Part shown: positions 35,502 through 42,864 of the stretch, one piece after another
Numbering within the stretch: the stretch's first letter is position 1
Layout of the letters: each line of letters starts with the position of its first letter
Assembly: GCF_019933155.2 (NCBI RefSeq)
Contig: NZ_CP082944.1
Location: forward strand, 1,428,001-1,492,000
Source of the DNA: Metabacillus dongyingensis
GTDB lineage: Bacteria > Bacillota > Bacilli > Bacillales > Bacillaceae
Direction: 5' to 3'
Length of the DNA stretch: 64,000 bases
Notes under the pieces: model-generated
The model's database searches: none
Seen by the model: the letters and a program-made list of their open reading frames with translations, nothing else
What the model was told of the DNA's origin: nothing
Made by a program: the position numbers and the translations under genes

Positions 35502-36593
35502 ATGAAAAAACGAATTGTCGTCAAAATTGGCAGCAGCTCCTTAACGAACCGCAAAGGAGAAATCGATCAGGAGAAGTTTACGGATCACATTGCTGCAATC
35601 GCCGCCCTTAGACAAGCTGGTCACGAGGTTTTGCTCGTCTCATCAGGAGCAGTAGCTGCAGGCTTCAGAAAATTGGGCTATCCAGCGAGACCTCTCACCC
35701 TGAAAGGAAAGCAGGCAGCAGCAGCGGTTGGACAAAGTCTCCTGATTCAATCGTATATGGAGCAGCTTGGCAGTTTTGGCATCATTCCTGCTCAAATTTT
35801 GCTCACCCGCAATGATTTTTCGAAAAAGGAACGCTATAAAAATGCCTATGCCACAATCCGTGAGCTCCTTGACCGGGGCATCCTGCCAATCATCAATGAA
35901 AACGATACGGTTTCAGTAGAAGAGTTAACCTTTGGCGACAATGACATGCTTTCGGCTCTCGTCAGCGGACTCGTACAAGCAGATCAGCTGATTATTTTGA
36001 CCGACATCAACGGATTGTATGATTCTAATCCGCGTGAAAATCCAGCTGCCAAAAAGTTCGATCAGCTTTTCGAAATCACAGATCAAATGATGCAGGGAGC
36101 TGAAGGGGCAGGTTCACTTGTTGGAACAGGCGGCATGAAGTCCAAGCTCATCGCAGCAAAAACGGCTTTATCTCTAGGCGTGAAAATTTTTATCGGCGCC
36201 GGAGCGGGGTCAGGGAAATTAATCGAAATCCTTGACGGAAAAGGCGATGGAACGTACATAGGCGGAGACAGCCGTTTCTACGTCAACAGCAGCAAGCAAT
36301 GGATCGCCCTGCATTCACTCGTCAGAGGAAAAATCTATGTAGATCAAGGCGCTGAGCTTGCATTGACTGCAAACGGAAGAAGTCTTTTGCCGGCGGGCAT
36401 TTATGACATTACCGGCACGTTTGAAGCAGGGGACGTCGTAGAAGTTTTCGGGACAAACGGTCTGCTCGGGAAAGGAGAAGTACTCTATTCATCAGAAAGT
36501 CTGAAACAAGTAATGGGGAAACGAAGCCACGAATTGACAGATGAAATTATCTCTATCGAAGTGATTCACCGCGACCGCTGGGTCAAAGCCTGA
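35502..36593 (+). CDS. proB: glutamate 5-kinase
   Basis: 363 residues from the ATG at 35502 (AGGAGG 9 bases upstream). Amino-acid kinase domain with [52 protein letters not shown] and GTGGMKSKL, then a C-terminal PUA domain ([18 protein letters not shown]). Phosphorylates glutamate, the first step of proline synthesis. Under T-box control; proA follows after 15 bases. Confidence 0.96.
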   Translation: MKKRIVVKIGSSSLTNRKGEIDQEKFTDHIAAIAALRQAGHEVLLVSSGAVAAGFRKLGYPARPLTLKGKQAAAAVGQSLLIQSYMEQLGSFGIIPAQILLTRNDFSKKERYKNAYATIRELLDRGILPIINENDTVSVEELTFGDNDMLSALVSGLVQADQLIILTDINGLYDSNPRENPAAKKFDQLFEITDQMMQGAEGAGSLVGTGGMKSKLIAAKTALSLGVKIFIGAGAGSGKLIEILDGKGDGTYIGGDSRFYVNSSKQWIALHSLVRGKIYVDQGAELALTANGRSLLPAGIYDITGTFEAGDVVEVFGTNGLLGKGEVLYSSESLKQVMGKRSHELTDEIISIEVIHRDRWVKA

Positions 36594-36608
36594 AACGGAG
36601 GGGAAAAC

Positions 36609-37856
36609 ATGAGCGAAGTACTAAGAAAAGGCAAGGCAGCCAAAGCTGTCAGCTATCATTTAATTGGAAAAACGACTGAAGAAAAAAATACCGCATTAGA
36701 AAAAATTGCCCAGCAATTAGAAAGGGAACAAGACTATCTTGTCACCGAAAATCAAAAGGACCTTGATTTTGGAAGATCTAATGGATTATCTGACTCCATC
36801 CTTGACCGTATGCTGCTGAACAAAAAGCGCATTGAAGACATGGCACACGCCATCCGTCTCCTGATCAAACTGAAAGATCCAATCGGAGAAACACTTGAAA
36901 CCATCGAAAAAGAAAACGGCCTTCTTATCCAGAAAAAGCGTGTTCCTCTTGGAGTGATCGGCATGATTTATGAAGCAAGGCCAAACGTCACCATCGACGC
37001 CGCAACACTTTCATTGAAAACAGGAAATGCCGTCATCTTGCGAGGCAGCTCATCCTCCATCCATTCAAACAAAGCGCTTGTATCCGTCATCCACCGCGCT
37101 CTTGAACAAACGGCAATTCCGCAGGAGGCCGTGCAGCTCATCGAAGACACGAGCAGGGAAACAGCGAAAGAGTTATTCACCCTAAATGAATACCTCGATG
37201 TTTTGATCCCGCGGGGCGGAAAAAAACTGATCGATACAGTCGTTAGAGAATCCACTGTTCCAGTCCTTGAAACAGGCGCAGGCAACTGCCATATATACAT
37301 TGATGAATCAGCAGATCCAACAATGTCTGAACGGATCGTCTTAAACGGAAAAACACAGCGTCCATCCGTGTGCAATGCCATTGAAACGATTTTGATTCAT
37401 GAAAAGTGGCTTCAAACGAGCGGGGAAAAGCTATTGCAGCAGCTTCACGATCAATCAGTTGAAATCTATGGTGATGAGCAAATCCGCTCTATTTTTCCAA
37501 AAGCAAAACCAGCAGCTGAAGAAGATTGGAGCACAGAATATTTAGCACTGACCGTCAGCGTAAAGTCAGTGAAGGATCTGGAGGAAGCCATCCATCATAT
37601 CAATAAATATGGGACAAAGCATTCAGAAGCCATACTTACAACGAATGAAGGAAACGCATCACAGTTTCAGACAAGGGTAGACGCTGCAGCTGTTTATCAT
37701 AATGCATCAACCCGATTTACGGATGGCTTTGAATTTGGCTATGGAGCAGAGATCGGCATCAGCACACAAAAACTGCATGCAAGGGGACCGATGGGGCTGC
37801 CTGCGCTGACATCAAGCAAACATTTCATTTATGGAAATGGACAGATCAGGGAATAG
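36609..37856 (+). CDS. proA: glutamate-5-semialdehyde dehydrogenase (gamma-glutamyl phosphate reductase)
   Basis: 415 residues, full length. Aldehyde-dehydrogenase fold with [59 protein letters not shown] (catalytic Cys) and [21 protein letters not shown]. Reduces glutamyl phosphate to the semialdehyde. Operon partner of proB. Ribosome site GGAGGGGAAAAC. Confidence 0.97.
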   Translation: MSEVLRKGKAAKAVSYHLIGKTTEEKNTALEKIAQQLEREQDYLVTENQKDLDFGRSNGLSDSILDRMLLNKKRIEDMAHAIRLLIKLKDPIGETLETIEKENGLLIQKKRVPLGVIGMIYEARPNVTIDAATLSLKTGNAVILRGSSSSIHSNKALVSVIHRALEQTAIPQEAVQLIEDTSRETAKELFTLNEYLDVLIPRGGKKLIDTVVRESTVPVLETGAGNCHIYIDESADPTMSERIVLNGKTQRPSVCNAIETILIHEKWLQTSGEKLLQQLHDQSVEIYGDEQIRSIFPKAKPAAEEDWSTEYLALTVSVKSVKDLEEAIHHINKYGTKHSEAILTTNEGNASQFQTRVDAAAVYHNASTRFTDGFEFGYGAEIGISTQKLHARGPMGLPALTSSKHFIYGNGQIRE

Positions 37857-37889
37857 CTAACAACATCAATTCAGGAAGGGCTGAACAAA

Positions 37890-38315
37890 TTGAACACATC
37901 AATCAAATGGAACGGAAAAATGAGTTTCTCCGGCACAACGCCTTCAGGACATGAAGTGAAAATGGATGCCGCAGAAGAATTCGGCGGAGAAAATACAGGT
38001 GCAAGGCCAACGGAGCTGCTTTTACATGCAGTTGCAGGCTGTACTGGAATTGACATCATTTCTATCCTGCAAAAAATGAGGCTGAATCCTTCCTCTTTTC
38101 ACATGGAAGTAAACGGTACACGTGCAGAAGATCATCCGAAACGCTTCACAGCGGTCCACATTCACTATATATTAGAAGGAGATCTGCCAGAAGAAAAAGT
38201 GATAAGGGCGATTCAGCTGTCGAAGGACAAATATTGTTCTGTTTCGCAATCGCTGAATGCGGAAATATCAGTTGGGTATTCGATTAATGGTGTAATCGGT
38301 GCACAGAAAATATAA
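37890..38315 (+). CDS. OsmC-family peroxiredoxin-like protein
   Basis: 141 residues from TTG at 37890 (AGGAAGGG upstream). OsmC/YhfA-like fold with two candidate redox Cys: AGCTGIDIISIL near 51 and KYCSVSQSL near 117. Family members reduce organic hydroperoxides or handle related stress. It follows proA by 33 bases and ends in a strong terminator, so it may be read from the proBA transcript. Confidence 0.82.
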   Translation: MNTSIKWNGKMSFSGTTPSGHEVKMDAAEEFGGENTGARPTELLLHAVAGCTGIDIISILQKMRLNPSSFHMEVNGTRAEDHPKRFTAVHIHYILEGDLPEEKVIRAIQLSKDKYCSVSQSLNAEISVGYSINGVIGAQKI

Positions 38316-38316
38316 T

Positions 38317-38357
38317 AAAAAAAGAGAGCTGCCTAGTGTTGCAGCTCTCTTTTTTTA
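38317..38357. terminator. bidirectional terminator
   Basis: AAAGAGAGCTGC / GCAGCTCTCTTT stem with an 8-base loop and A7/T7 flanks, between OsmC and the convergent nucleoside-hydrolase-like gene. Confidence 0.9.
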
Positions 38358-38361
38358 TTTA

Positions 38362-39309
38362 TTAAAATCGTTCCCCCGTCATGGTTGACATGAATTTAGA
38401 AAAGAACAGACTGTAATTGAGTTCAAATGCGATACGGTGTTTTTTCTCGTTTTCCCCGATTTTCACATAGGGTCTGATATCTGCAATACTGTGGCCTCTT
38501 TCTATCCCATCCTTTGATTGGACAACATAAACGGGCAATGATCTGTAGCTCAGCATTTCCGGATGAAGCGGAGCCATAATTGTTAAGGCATCATGAACAG
38601 GACTGCCTGGTGCAGCCGGATTTCTTTTTTTGTAAAAAGCAAAATAGTAGTCAAGCAGAGGCTTTAGAATTTTGGCTTTCCCTATGCTTGCAATGTAATC
38701 GACCATTTCCTGGCTGACAATGGCTCGTTCGGTTACATTCAATGGGATAATCGTCAGATTGCTTGCGTGAGTCAGAACCACTTTGGCTGCAACAGGATCT
38801 GCATGGAAATTAGCCTCTGACACAGGTGTCACATTTCCAGGCACCCAAAAAGCTCCTCCCATGACATAATATGCTTTGACGCTGTTCATTAACGTTCTAT
38901 AGTGAATAAACATGGTAGCAAGTGATGTGAGCCTGCCGATGCTGATAATGGTCAGATCTTGTCCATGGGCTTCAATAAGCTTTATTATTTCCAGAAAGTT
39001 ATCGCCCTTGCCGGAATACTCCTGCTCAGGAATGATAGGGCCCATCCCGTATTCCCCGTGGATTTCAGGATAATAGGTCGGATTTTCTCCTGTCATCGGA
39101 AGCTCTGCCCCTTCAAAAATAGGAATTTGATCAGATTGGTTAAATAAATCGTGCAAATACTGGACGCTGGCCATTGCATTTTTTCTTGGAATGTTCCCGT
39201 AATCAGCTACAACCCCAACGATTTCGATCTCCTCATGCAGCGCTCCATATATTAGGGCAACAATGTCATCAATGCCGATATCTCCAAACAGCAAGACCTT
39301 TAACGCCAC
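38362..39309 (-). CDS. inosine/uridine-preferring nucleoside hydrolase family protein (altered Asp motif)
   Basis: 315 residues with the IUNH fold: VALIYGALHEEIEIVGVVADYGN, PIFEGAELPM, LTIISIGRLTSLATM, VMGGAFWVPGNVTPVSEANFHADP, VHDALTIMAPLHPE. The N-terminal calcium motif, normally DxDxGxDD, reads FGDIGIDD (residues 8-15), so the first Asp is Phe8 while Asp10, Asp14 and Asp15 remain. Activity may be changed or lost. AGGAGGC lies just before the start. Single gene. Confidence 0.8.
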   Translation of the reverse strand: MALKVLLFGDIGIDDIVALIYGALHEEIEIVGVVADYGNIPRKNAMASVQYLHDLFNQSDQIPIFEGAELPMTGENPTYYPEIHGEYGMGPIIPEQEYSGKGDNFLEIIKLIEAHGQDLTIISIGRLTSLATMFIHYRTLMNSVKAYYVMGGAFWVPGNVTPVSEANFHADPVAAKVVLTHASNLTIIPLNVTERAIVSQEMVDYIASIGKAKILKPLLDYYFAFYKKRNPAAPGSPVHDALTIMAPLHPEMLSYRSLPVYVVQSKDGIERGHSIADIRPYVKIGENEKKHRIAFELNYSLFFSKFMSTMTGERF

Positions 39310-39468
39310 CGCAAAGCCTCCTCGTATTTGATGGTATTTCTAATCTGTATCCTTTTTCCTTATGTAAAATGCCTCTTTTTTTACAGGTTTTGGAAAATAG
39401 CTTCCAAATACCTAATTCATGGAAAACATAAAAGTATGCTGTTGATATTTGGCTCGGAAAATACAGAA

Positions 39469-39497
39469 AAAAACCGCTCTATTAAAATAGGCGGTTT
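39469..39497. terminator. terminator after DUF805 gene
   Basis: On the minus strand AAACCGC / GCGGTTTTTT with an AT-rich loop, just past the DUF805 stop. Confidence 0.65.
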
Positions 39498-39507
39498 ACT
39501 TGATCTA

Positions 39508-39852
39508 TTACATCTTAGGATTTGGTCCATATTTATTTGCATTCGGCTGACTATCTTGACAACTGAACACAATAATCACAATTGTTCCAATGATCGGGAT
39601 AAGGTTGATTAAAAGCCACCATCCAGTTCTGCCGGTATCATGTAATCTGCGGACTCCTACTGCCAATGAAGGTAAAAGAACGATAAGAGAATAAATTCCA
39701 ACCAGGATGTCAGTCAGACCGGTGATTGACTCAACGACAGTTAAAATAAGGGTGACAATCATATTCATCAAAAAAAACATCCAGTATTCCTTCCGTCTTG
39801 CACGGCCTTTAAAAACGGCATAATTTTTTAACACATGCAGGTACCATTGCAT
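39508..39852 (-). CDS. DUF805 membrane protein
   Basis: 114 residues from the ATG at 39852 (GAGGAGGAAATTAT upstream). Typical DUF805: MQWYLHVLKNYAVFKGRARRKEYWMF, then hydrophobic helices, RRLHDTGRTGWWLLINLIPIIGTIVIIVF and a polar tail ending NKYGPNPKM. Integral membrane protein of unknown function, related to phage and stress proteins such as YhaH. Single gene. Confidence 0.88.
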   Translation of the reverse strand: MQWYLHVLKNYAVFKGRARRKEYWMFFLMNMIVTLILTVVESITGLTDILVGIYSLIVLLPSLAVGVRRLHDTGRTGWWLLINLIPIIGTIVIIVFSCQDSQPNANKYGPNPKM

Positions 39853-39984
39853 ATAATTTCCTCCTCTCAAACTCTATATATGAAGGCAACTGATATAGTA
39901 TATCATTTTCAGATTATCTATTAATAATATTTTTCACATACTCAAAAAAATCGAAATCCCAAGAAGGAATTTCGATTTTTTCAT

Positions 39985-40344
39985 TTACTTATTCAGAATA
40001 CTTTCCTCAAGAACCGCCGATTTATCCCCATACACCTTCGTAATATGGCCTTCTCCCCAGGCACAGAGTGAATCTAAAATCGTCTGCAGACTCCAGCCGT
40101 ATTCGCTGAGCTCATATTCAACTTTGGGAGGAATCTGCTGATGGACAATCCGGTTAATGACGCCATCATCTTCAAGCTCCCGCAATTGCTGTGTCAGCAT
40201 TTTTTGCGTGATGTTTGGCATCAGGCGCTTCAATTCGTTTGTCCGTTTTTTGCCGTGAGTCAAGTGACAGAGAATCACGCATTTCCACTTGCCGCCAATG
40301 ATTTCAAGTGTTGCTTCAACAGGTATATTGTATTTTTTTTGCAT
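39985..40344 (-). CDS. ytcD: HxlR-family regulator, YtcD-like
   Basis: 119-residue winged-helix regulator. Family hallmarks: IGGKWKCVILCHLTHGKKRTNEL, ITQKMLTQQLRELEDDGVINR, VEYELSEYGWSLQTIL. Divergently transcribed from an MFS transporter and aldo/keto reductase gene pair, the same layout as B. subtilis ytcD-ytbD-ytbE. It probably represses them through the palindromes in the shared 176-base gap. Inducers in this family are often electrophiles or aldehydes. Confidence 0.88.
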   Translation of the reverse strand: MQKKYNIPVEATLEIIGGKWKCVILCHLTHGKKRTNELKRLMPNITQKMLTQQLRELEDDGVINRIVHQQIPPKVEYELSEYGWSLQTILDSLCAWGEGHITKVYGDKSAVLEESILNK

Positions 40345-40362
40345 GAAATCCCTCCTATATTA

Positions 40363-40425
40363 TAGGCACCAAAAAGTGCCTACCGAACTTAAAAGTTCCT
40401 ACAGCACTTAAAAGTACGTACTTTT
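40363..40425. promoter_or_regulatory. palindrome cluster between ytcD and ytbD, candidate HxlR operators
   Basis: Successive inverted repeats: TAGGCAC / GTGCCTA (40363-40382), GAACTTAAAAGTTC (40385-40398), GCACTTAAAAGTAC (40404-40417) and the perfect 16-base AAAAGTACGTACTTTT (40410-40425). All share a CACTT/ACTT-AAAAGT core. Located just before the ytcD start and upstream of ytbD. Confidence 0.65.
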
Positions 40426-40520
40426 CATGATGTCCGATATGTTTCATAATAACATTTGCCGGCTGATCTTTACCATACACTTATTTTTAATAAATATTCA
40501 ATTTTTTAGGAGGAGAAAAG

Positions 40521-41729
40521 ATGACTTTAGATAAAAAGAGAAGTACGCTCGCGCTGCTCGCATTAGCAGTCAGTGCTTTTGCCATTGGTACAACTGAATT
40601 CATCAGCGTCGGTTTGCTTCCGATGATTTCTGAGGATTTAGCCATACCTGTTACAACTGCAGGATTAACCGTTTCTTTATATGCAGTGGGGGTCATGTTC
40701 GGGGCACCGATTCTGACATCGCTCACATCAAACATGTCACGCAAAACGTTATTGCTTTGGATTATGATTGTTTTTCTTATCGGCAATAGTCTTTCTGCCG
40801 GAGCTACAAGCATTGGAGTTTTATTAGGCGGACGTATTATCGCAGCACTTTCACACGGTGTGTTTATGTCGATCGGTTCAACGATTGCAGCTGACCTTGT
40901 ACCAGAAAACCGCCGGGCAAGTGCAATTTCCATCATGTTTACTGGTCTGACAGTAGCAACTGTAACAGGAGTTCCGTTTGGAACATTTATTGGCCAGCAA
41001 TTTGGCTGGAGACTTGCATTTATTGTGATTATTATTATTGGGCTGGCTGCACTTATTGCCAACAGCATTTTAGTGCCGTCTGATTTGAAAAAAGGCAATC
41101 GCACAACATTTGCCGATCAGCTGAAACTAGTAAAGAACGGCCGTCTGCTGCTTGTCTTTATGATTACAGCTCTTGGATACGGTGGAACATTCGTTGTCTT
41201 TACGTACCTGTCACCGCTGCTTCAAAATGTAACAGGTTTTAAAGAAGGAACAGTAGCAATGATTTTACTTGTTTATGGAATTGCGATCGCCATCGGAAAT
41301 ATGATTGGCGGAAAGCTATCGAATAAAAATCCGATTAAGGCATTATTTTATATGTTTATTGTGCAGGCTATCGTACTCTTCGTGTTAAGCTTTACCGCTC
41401 CATTCAAAATTGCAGGTTTGCTGACGATTTTATTGATGGGACTATTTGCTTTCATGAACGTGCCTGGGCTTCAGGTTTATGTCGTCATGCTTGCGGAACG
41501 TTTTGTGCCAAGTGCCGTTGATGTGGCATCTGCGATCAATATTGCTGCGTTTAATGCAGGAATTGCGATTGGCGCATTCTTGGGAGGAATCATTACGGAT
41601 TCAATTGGCCTGATTCACACTGCCTGGATCGGAGGATTCATGGTTTTGGGCGCTGTTATTCTTACGGGCTGGAGCCGCGCGCTAGAAAATAAAGATCAGA
41701 AAATGCAAGGACAAAAACTAGCTGGATAA
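40521..41729 (+). CDS. ytbD: MFS (DHA1) transporter, YtbD-like
   Basis: 402 residues, about twelve hydrophobic segments. FAIGTTEFISVGLLPMI at the N-terminus, the GRIIAALSHG motif and the VPENRRASAISIMFTGLTVA segment mark the AraJ/YdhP/CynX-like drug efflux branch. AGGAGGAGAAAAG precedes the ATG. Co-transcribed with an aldo/keto reductase 23 bases downstream and probably controlled by the adjacent HxlR regulator. Substrate unknown. Confidence 0.88.
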   Translation: MTLDKKRSTLALLALAVSAFAIGTTEFISVGLLPMISEDLAIPVTTAGLTVSLYAVGVMFGAPILTSLTSNMSRKTLLLWIMIVFLIGNSLSAGATSIGVLLGGRIIAALSHGVFMSIGSTIAADLVPENRRASAISIMFTGLTVATVTGVPFGTFIGQQFGWRLAFIVIIIIGLAALIANSILVPSDLKKGNRTTFADQLKLVKNGRLLLVFMITALGYGGTFVVFTYLSPLLQNVTGFKEGTVAMILLVYGIAIAIGNMIGGKLSNKNPIKALFYMFIVQAIVLFVLSFTAPFKIAGLLTILLMGLFAFMNVPGLQVYVVMLAERFVPSAVDVASAINIAAFNAGIAIGAFLGGIITDSIGLIHTAWIGGFMVLGAVILTGWSRALENKDQKMQGQKLAG

Positions 41730-41758
41730 CTTATTGAAATTATAGGAGGAATATGAAA

Positions 41759-42601
41759 ATGATGAACAACTTACAAAGTACAACAACTCTGCATAACGGT
41801 GTGAAAATGCCATGGTTCGGGCTTGGCGTGTTTAAAGTAGAAGAAGGACCAGAGCTTGTAAATGCCGTAAAAGCAGCCATTAAACATGGATACCGCAGTA
41901 TTGATACGGCGGCTATTTATGGAAACGAAGAAGGCGTTGGACAAGGAATACGTGAAGGGATAGCTGAAGCTGGTATCCGCAGAGAAGATCTATTTGTCAC
42001 ATCGAAGGTCTGGAACGCGGATTTAGGTTACGATCAAACGCTCGCAGCTTATGAAACGAGCTTAACTAAACTTGGTTTAGACTACTTGGATTTATACCTG
42101 ATTCACTGGCCGGTAGAAGGCAAATATAAGGAAGCATGGAGAGCGCTTGAAACTCTTTATAAGAGTGGAAAAATTAAAGCGATAGGCGTAAGCAATTTCC
42201 AAACTCATCATTTGGAAAGTCTGATGGAAGATGCGGAAATCAAACCAATGATTAACCAAGTGGAATTCCATCCGCGTCTGACTCAAAAAACTCTTCTATC
42301 GTTTTGCAGGGAACATGGTATTCAGCTTGAAGCATGGTCTCCTTTGATGCAGGGCCAATTATTGAATCATCCGCAGCTGCAGGAAATTGCAAATAAATAC
42401 AAGAAATCAATTGCTCAAATCATTCTGCGGTGGGACCTTCAAAACGGAGTGATCACGATTCCAAAATCAACAAAAGAGGAACGCATCATCCAGAATGCAG
42501 CGATCTTTGATTTTGAGTTAACAGACGGGGACATGGCTCTTATTGATGGACTGAATAAAAATGAACGAGTTGGCCCTGATCCTGACAATTTTGATTTTTA
42601 A
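41759..42601 (+). CDS. ytbE: aldo/keto reductase, YtbE-like
   Basis: About 280 residues; three near-adjacent ATGs (41753, 41759, 41762), with 41759 best spaced from AGGAGG. AKR family: GYRSIDTAAIYGNEEGVG (Asp and Tyr of the tetrad), VTSKVWNADLGYD (Lys), LYLIHWPV (His), IGVSNF, ITIPKSTKEERI. NADPH-dependent reduction of aldehydes. Paired with the YtbD-like transporter, suggesting joint detoxification of a reactive carbonyl. Confidence 0.9.
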   Translation: MMNNLQSTTTLHNGVKMPWFGLGVFKVEEGPELVNAVKAAIKHGYRSIDTAAIYGNEEGVGQGIREGIAEAGIRREDLFVTSKVWNADLGYDQTLAAYETSLTKLGLDYLDLYLIHWPVEGKYKEAWRALETLYKSGKIKAIGVSNFQTHHLESLMEDAEIKPMINQVEFHPRLTQKTLLSFCREHGIQLEAWSPLMQGQLLNHPQLQEIANKYKKSIAQIILRWDLQNGVITIPKSTKEERIIQNAAIFDFELTDGDMALIDGLNKNERVGPDPDNFDF

Positions 42602-42661
42602 TTAGAGTCCTCATTAATGGATTAGTTCAGTGGCGTAAAAGCATTATATAACATTCTATTT

Positions 42662-42698
42662 TGGCACACCATTTTTTTAAAAAAATGGTGTGCTTTTT
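42662..42698 (+). terminator. terminator of ytbDE
   Basis: GCACACCATTTTTTT / AAAAAAATGGTGTGC perfect long stem then CTTTTTC. Confidence 0.85.
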
Positions 42699-42763
42699 CG
42701 CATTTGCAGTACTATGTCTGGAGTAATTGTATGGGATTAAACGTAATGGTCATTAAATCGATA

Positions 42764-42803
42764 AAAAAAGCACAAAGAGGAGTATAGCCTCCCTTGTGCT
42801 TTG
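42764..42803 (-). terminator. terminator of the large regulator gene
   Basis: On the minus strand AAAGCACAAGGGAGG pairs with CCTCTTTGTGCTTT, followed by TTTTTTAT. Confidence 0.75.
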
Positions 42804-42864
42804 CTTAACGCTATAAATTAATAAATATATCTAGTAAAGTTATTATTTTATTTTTTAAGTAATT

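Noticed and set aside
40487..41104. Long minus-strand open frame (205 codons) opposite the YtbD-like transporter
   Set aside because: It lies wholly antisense to a clear MFS gene, has low-complexity Ile/Thr/Pro content typical of mirrored hydrophobic codons, and has no ribosome site.
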